A DNA stretch of 64,000 nucleotides, from assembly GCA_027442615.1 (NCBI GenBank), contig DAIBBI010000029.1, positions 1 through 64,000 on the forward strand. Direction: 5' to 3'. Position 1 is the first letter of the stretch. The number at the start of each line of letters is the position of its first letter. Position numbers and translations under genes: made by a program. The notes under the pieces were generated by a model that saw nothing but the letters and a program-made list of their open reading frames with translations, did not search any database and was not told the origin of the DNA. The DNA comes from JAJZRV01 sp027442615. GTDB lineage: Bacteria > Pseudomonadota > Gammaproteobacteria > Burkholderiales > Ferrovaceae. This document shows positions 61,920 to 64,000 of the stretch, one piece after another.

Positions 61920-62795
61920 ATGGACCAGGCCTCCGGACTGCGCAGCCTGCTGGCGCGCAATGCCCTGCGTGTGTGGACCATTGTGGGGGCACAGCCCGGC
62001 TTGGGCGCCACAAGCCTGGTGCTCAATCTTGCCGCGCTGATGGCGCGCGTGGGGCAGGAAGTCCTGATTCTGGACGAGCATCTGGCGCACAATAATGCAG
62101 GCAATGCCCTGGCGTTGAAACCGCGTCATGATCTGCTCAATGTGTTGCGCTGCGACAAGGCCCTGCCTGATGTCCTGCTGCGCGCCACTCCGGGACTGCA
62201 TGTTTTGCCAGTGGCTCGTGTAACCCAGGCCATTCACCGGCTTTCCGTGACCGAGCACCAGCGCCTGCTGGACAGCCTGGTCACGGCCTCACGAAATGTG
62301 GATGTGGTGCTGGTGGATGCCACCCGTCAGGAGGGGGGGTCGGTGATGGCAAGCCTTGCTCCCAACCAGCCCCTGGTGCTGGTTACCGATACTTCGGCTG
62401 GCGGGGTTACCGCCAGCTATGCCCTGATCAAGCGGATGGCCCTGAAGGAAGGACTCCGCAAGTTCAGCATTGTGGTCAATCGTGCCCAGGAAAAGCACGA
62501 AGCACGGGCAGTGGTGGATAATATGGCCCGGGTGGCCAGAAATCACCTGAAAGTGCAAATCGACTATCTGGGTCATATTCCAGTTGATGAACAGATGAAA
62601 CGTGCGACACAATTACGCAGTTGCGTGGTGGCCACCTCTCCCGAGACACCGGCATCGCTGGCGCTGGCAGACCTGGAACGTGCCATGATGCGCTTGCCAT
62701 CTCCTGGACAGGGTGAGGATTGGGGCCTTCCCAGCATGATCAAACGCCTGATCGGGCAGCAGACACGGCCACCAAACTGGGCTTACAGCACCTGA
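61920..62795 (+). CDS. flhG: FlhG/FleN-like MinD-family protein with degenerate P-loop
   Basis: 291 residues. N-terminus MDQASGLRSLLARN matches the FlhG DQAxxLR activation helix that stimulates FlhF. The P-loop position reads GAQPGLGATS (23-32) where MinD/FlhG have GKGGVGKT, so both the signature and catalytic lysines are missing. Later switch-like parts are also weak (VVLVDATRQEGGS). It should control flagellar number with FlhF but may not hydrolyse ATP. The ATG at 61920 is chosen because GAGGAGGGG precedes it; an earlier ATG at 61899 exists. Confidence 0.88.
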   Translation: MDQASGLRSLLARNALRVWTIVGAQPGLGATSLVLNLAALMARVGQEVLILDEHLAHNNAGNALALKPRHDLLNVLRCDKALPDVLLRATPGLHVLPVARVTQAIHRLSVTEHQRLLDSLVTASRNVDVVLVDATRQEGGSVMASLAPNQPLVLVTDTSAGGVTASYALIKRMALKEGLRKFSIVVNRAQEKHEARAVVDNMARVARNHLKVQIDYLGHIPVDEQMKRATQLRSCVVATSPETPASLALADLERAMMRLPSPGQGEDWGLPSMIKRLIGQQTRPPNWAYST

Positions 62796-62805
62796 TAACG
62801 AGAAT

Positions 62806-63516
62806 ATGTACACGCCATCCGGACTGAATGACAAGGAACAATGCCTCAAGGAATTCGCGCCGCTCGTCAAGCGCATTGCGCATCACTTGAAGGCCAGACT
62901 GCCGGGTAGCGTCGAGGTGGACGACATGATCCAGGCCGGCATGATGGGGCTTCTGGAGGCGGCCGGCCGCTACGACGAACTGCGTGGTGCGCAGTTTGAA
63001 ACCTATGCAGCCCAGCGCATTCGTGGCGCCATGCTGGACGAATTGCGCCAATCCGACTGGATGCCGAGGACCATGCGGCGCGACGTGCGCCGCATTGAAG
63101 GCGCCATCAGCAAGCTGCAGCAAAAGATGGGCAAGCCTCCCAGCGAATCGGAAATTGCACAGGAAATGGGCCTTTCCCTTCCCGATTATCAGCAGATGCT
63201 GTATGAGTCGCGCGGTGCGCAGCTGATTTACTATGAAGACTTCCACGAACGCGATGAAGAGGATTTTTTTGATCGCCATGAGACGGAAAGCGATCCGGAT
63301 CCCCTGGACCTGTTGCGGGACAGCCGGTTTCGTACGGCCCTGATCCGGGCCATCGAAGAGCTTCCCGAACGCGAGCGTCTCTTGATGGGTATGCATTACG
63401 AGCAGGAGATGAACCTGCGTGAGATCGGCGAGGTCATGGGAGTGAGCGAGTCGCGCATCTGCCAGCTTCACAGCCAGGCCGTGGCGCGACTGCGCAGCCG
63501 CCTGAAGGGGCACTGA
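62806..63516 (+). CDS. fliA: Flagellar sigma factor FliA (sigma-28)
   Basis: 236 residues. Region 2 is VEVDDMIQAGMMGLLEAAGRYD with FETYAAQRIRGAMLDELR; region 4 is LREIGEVMGVSESRICQLHSQAVARLR. It reads the late flagellar promoters, three of which lie in this window at 53.4, 55.4 and 56.5 kb. Its stop TGA overlaps the start of the next gene by one base. Confidence 0.97.
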   Translation: MYTPSGLNDKEQCLKEFAPLVKRIAHHLKARLPGSVEVDDMIQAGMMGLLEAAGRYDELRGAQFETYAAQRIRGAMLDELRQSDWMPRTMRRDVRRIEGAISKLQQKMGKPPSESEIAQEMGLSLPDYQQMLYESRGAQLIYYEDFHERDEEDFFDRHETESDPDPLDLLRDSRFRTALIRAIEELPERERLLMGMHYEQEMNLREIGEVMGVSESRICQLHSQAVARLRSRLKGH

Positions 63517-64000
63517 TGGACAAGTTAAGCCTCGCGGGGTTGCTGATCGGCATATTGGGGGTGATCGGCGGCCAGTGGCTGGAAGGCGGGGCGATTTCTG
63601 CATTGGTGCAGGGCACCGCCTTCGTCATCGTGTTTGGGGGCACTCTGGGGGCGGTGATGCTGCAAACCCCGTTCCGGGTCTTTGTGGCGGCCATTCGCAT
63701 GGGGCGTTGGGTTTTTGTGGCGCCTGGCGTGTCGGCGCGGGAGTTGCAGGATCAGATCCTTGAGTGGAGCAATCAGGCCAGGCGGGAGGGTTTGCTGATC
63801 CTGGAGGCGCAAGCCACCAAAAATGAAGACCCCTTTCTCAAAAAGGGCCTGCAAATGCTGGCGGATGGCTATGCCGCCGAAAGAGTCCGTGAGGTCCTTT
63901 CGGTGGATATCCAGTCTTATGAGCATTTTCGCTGGTCCGCGGCGCGCGTGTGGGAATCTGCCGCAGGCTATGCGCCGACCATCGGCATGCTGGGCGCCGT
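63516..64000 (+). CDS. MotA-family stator protein (MotC-like), N-terminal part
   Basis: The first 161 residues are seen; the gene runs out of the window. Reads MDKLSLAGLLIGILGVIGGQ then WLEGGAISALVQGTAFVIVF, VMLQTPFRVFVAAI and, near the edge, GYAPTIGMLGAV, the MotC/PomA-like version of MotA. With motAB at 53.4-55.3 kb this gives the organism a second stator set; motD would be expected just beyond. It overlaps fliA by one base (TGATG). Confidence 0.9.
   Translation, partial: MDKLSLAGLLIGILGVIGGQWLEGGAISALVQGTAFVIVFGGTLGAVMLQTPFRVFVAAIRMGRWVFVAPGVSARELQDQILEWSNQARREGLLILEAQATKNEDPFLKKGLQMLADGYAAERVREVLSVDIQSYEHFRWSAARVWESAAGYAPTIGMLGA

Noticed and set aside
1..64000. CRISPR arrays, tRNA or rRNA genes, insertion sequences, prophage
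   Set aside because: No regularly spaced repeats, no tRNA-like or rRNA sequence recognised, and no transposase or integrase frames.

Overview
The window comes from a Gram-negative betaproteobacterium. It carries LPS genes (waaA, waaC, msbA), TonB-dependent receptors, FlhDC-type flagellar control, 6S RNA next to an EVE-domain gene, and gene groupings common in that class (thiD-thiE-hemL beside rubredoxin, aroK-aroB near gltB). A cbbR-type LysR gene divergent from gap-pgk-pyk suggests Calvin-cycle autotrophy, and the closest relatives may be autotrophic members of the Nitrosomonadales/Gallionellales/Ferrovales group. That placement is inference. Packing is very tight: many neighbours overlap by 1-70 bases, and several stop codons lie inside promoters. 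I saw no insertion sequence, prophage, CRISPR array or tRNA.

Layout. 1-9.3 kb: start of gltB (TTG start), aroK-aroB, penicillin-binding protein 1A, a small nucleotidyltransferase-like protein, hemB, engB, and the thiD-thiE-hemL run. 9.4-15 kb: rubredoxin, uppP, thiC, dctA, a Pcm-like methyltransferase, greB. 15-21 kb: waaA, waaC, a sugar-nucleotide epimerase, a glycosyltransferase and msbA, all for LPS core. 21-25 kb: a membrane protein, btuB with a cobalamin riboswitch, a ZapB-like coiled coil, zapA, 6S RNA and an EVE protein. 25-38 kb: purC, pyk, pgk, gap, cbbR, an inositol-monophosphatase-family enzyme, rsmE, argA, an iron-trafficking protein, phoU, rpiA, ilvA and an aldehyde dehydrogenase. 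38-46.8 kb: exbB-exbD-tonB-metallophosphatase-TonB receptor behind a PhoB-like box, then a porin and a ChaN-like protein. 46.8-64 kb: flagellar and chemotaxis genes in two divergent blocks. One is flhD-flhC-motA-motB-mcp-cheV-cheV-cheY-cheZ-cheA; the other is cheR-flhB-flhA-flhF-flhG-fliA-motC.

Main points of interest. (1) Six unrelated genes have a -10 hexamer exactly 6 bases before the start codon, which predicts leaderless mRNAs. (2) Three sigma-28 promoters with a perfect TAAAGTTT and exact 11-base spacing precede flhDC, motAB and mcp-che. The flhDC copy has a perfect -10 and a phased A-tract array upstream. In the other two, the TAA of TAAAGTTT is the stop codon of the gene before. (3) Four PhoB-type half-sites at 11-base period precede a TonB system that includes a secreted phosphatase and a receptor, suggesting a TonB-powered phosphate-scavenging module. 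(4) A chemoreceptor has a periplasmic CxxCH haem-c motif. (5) FlhG has lost both Walker A lysines.
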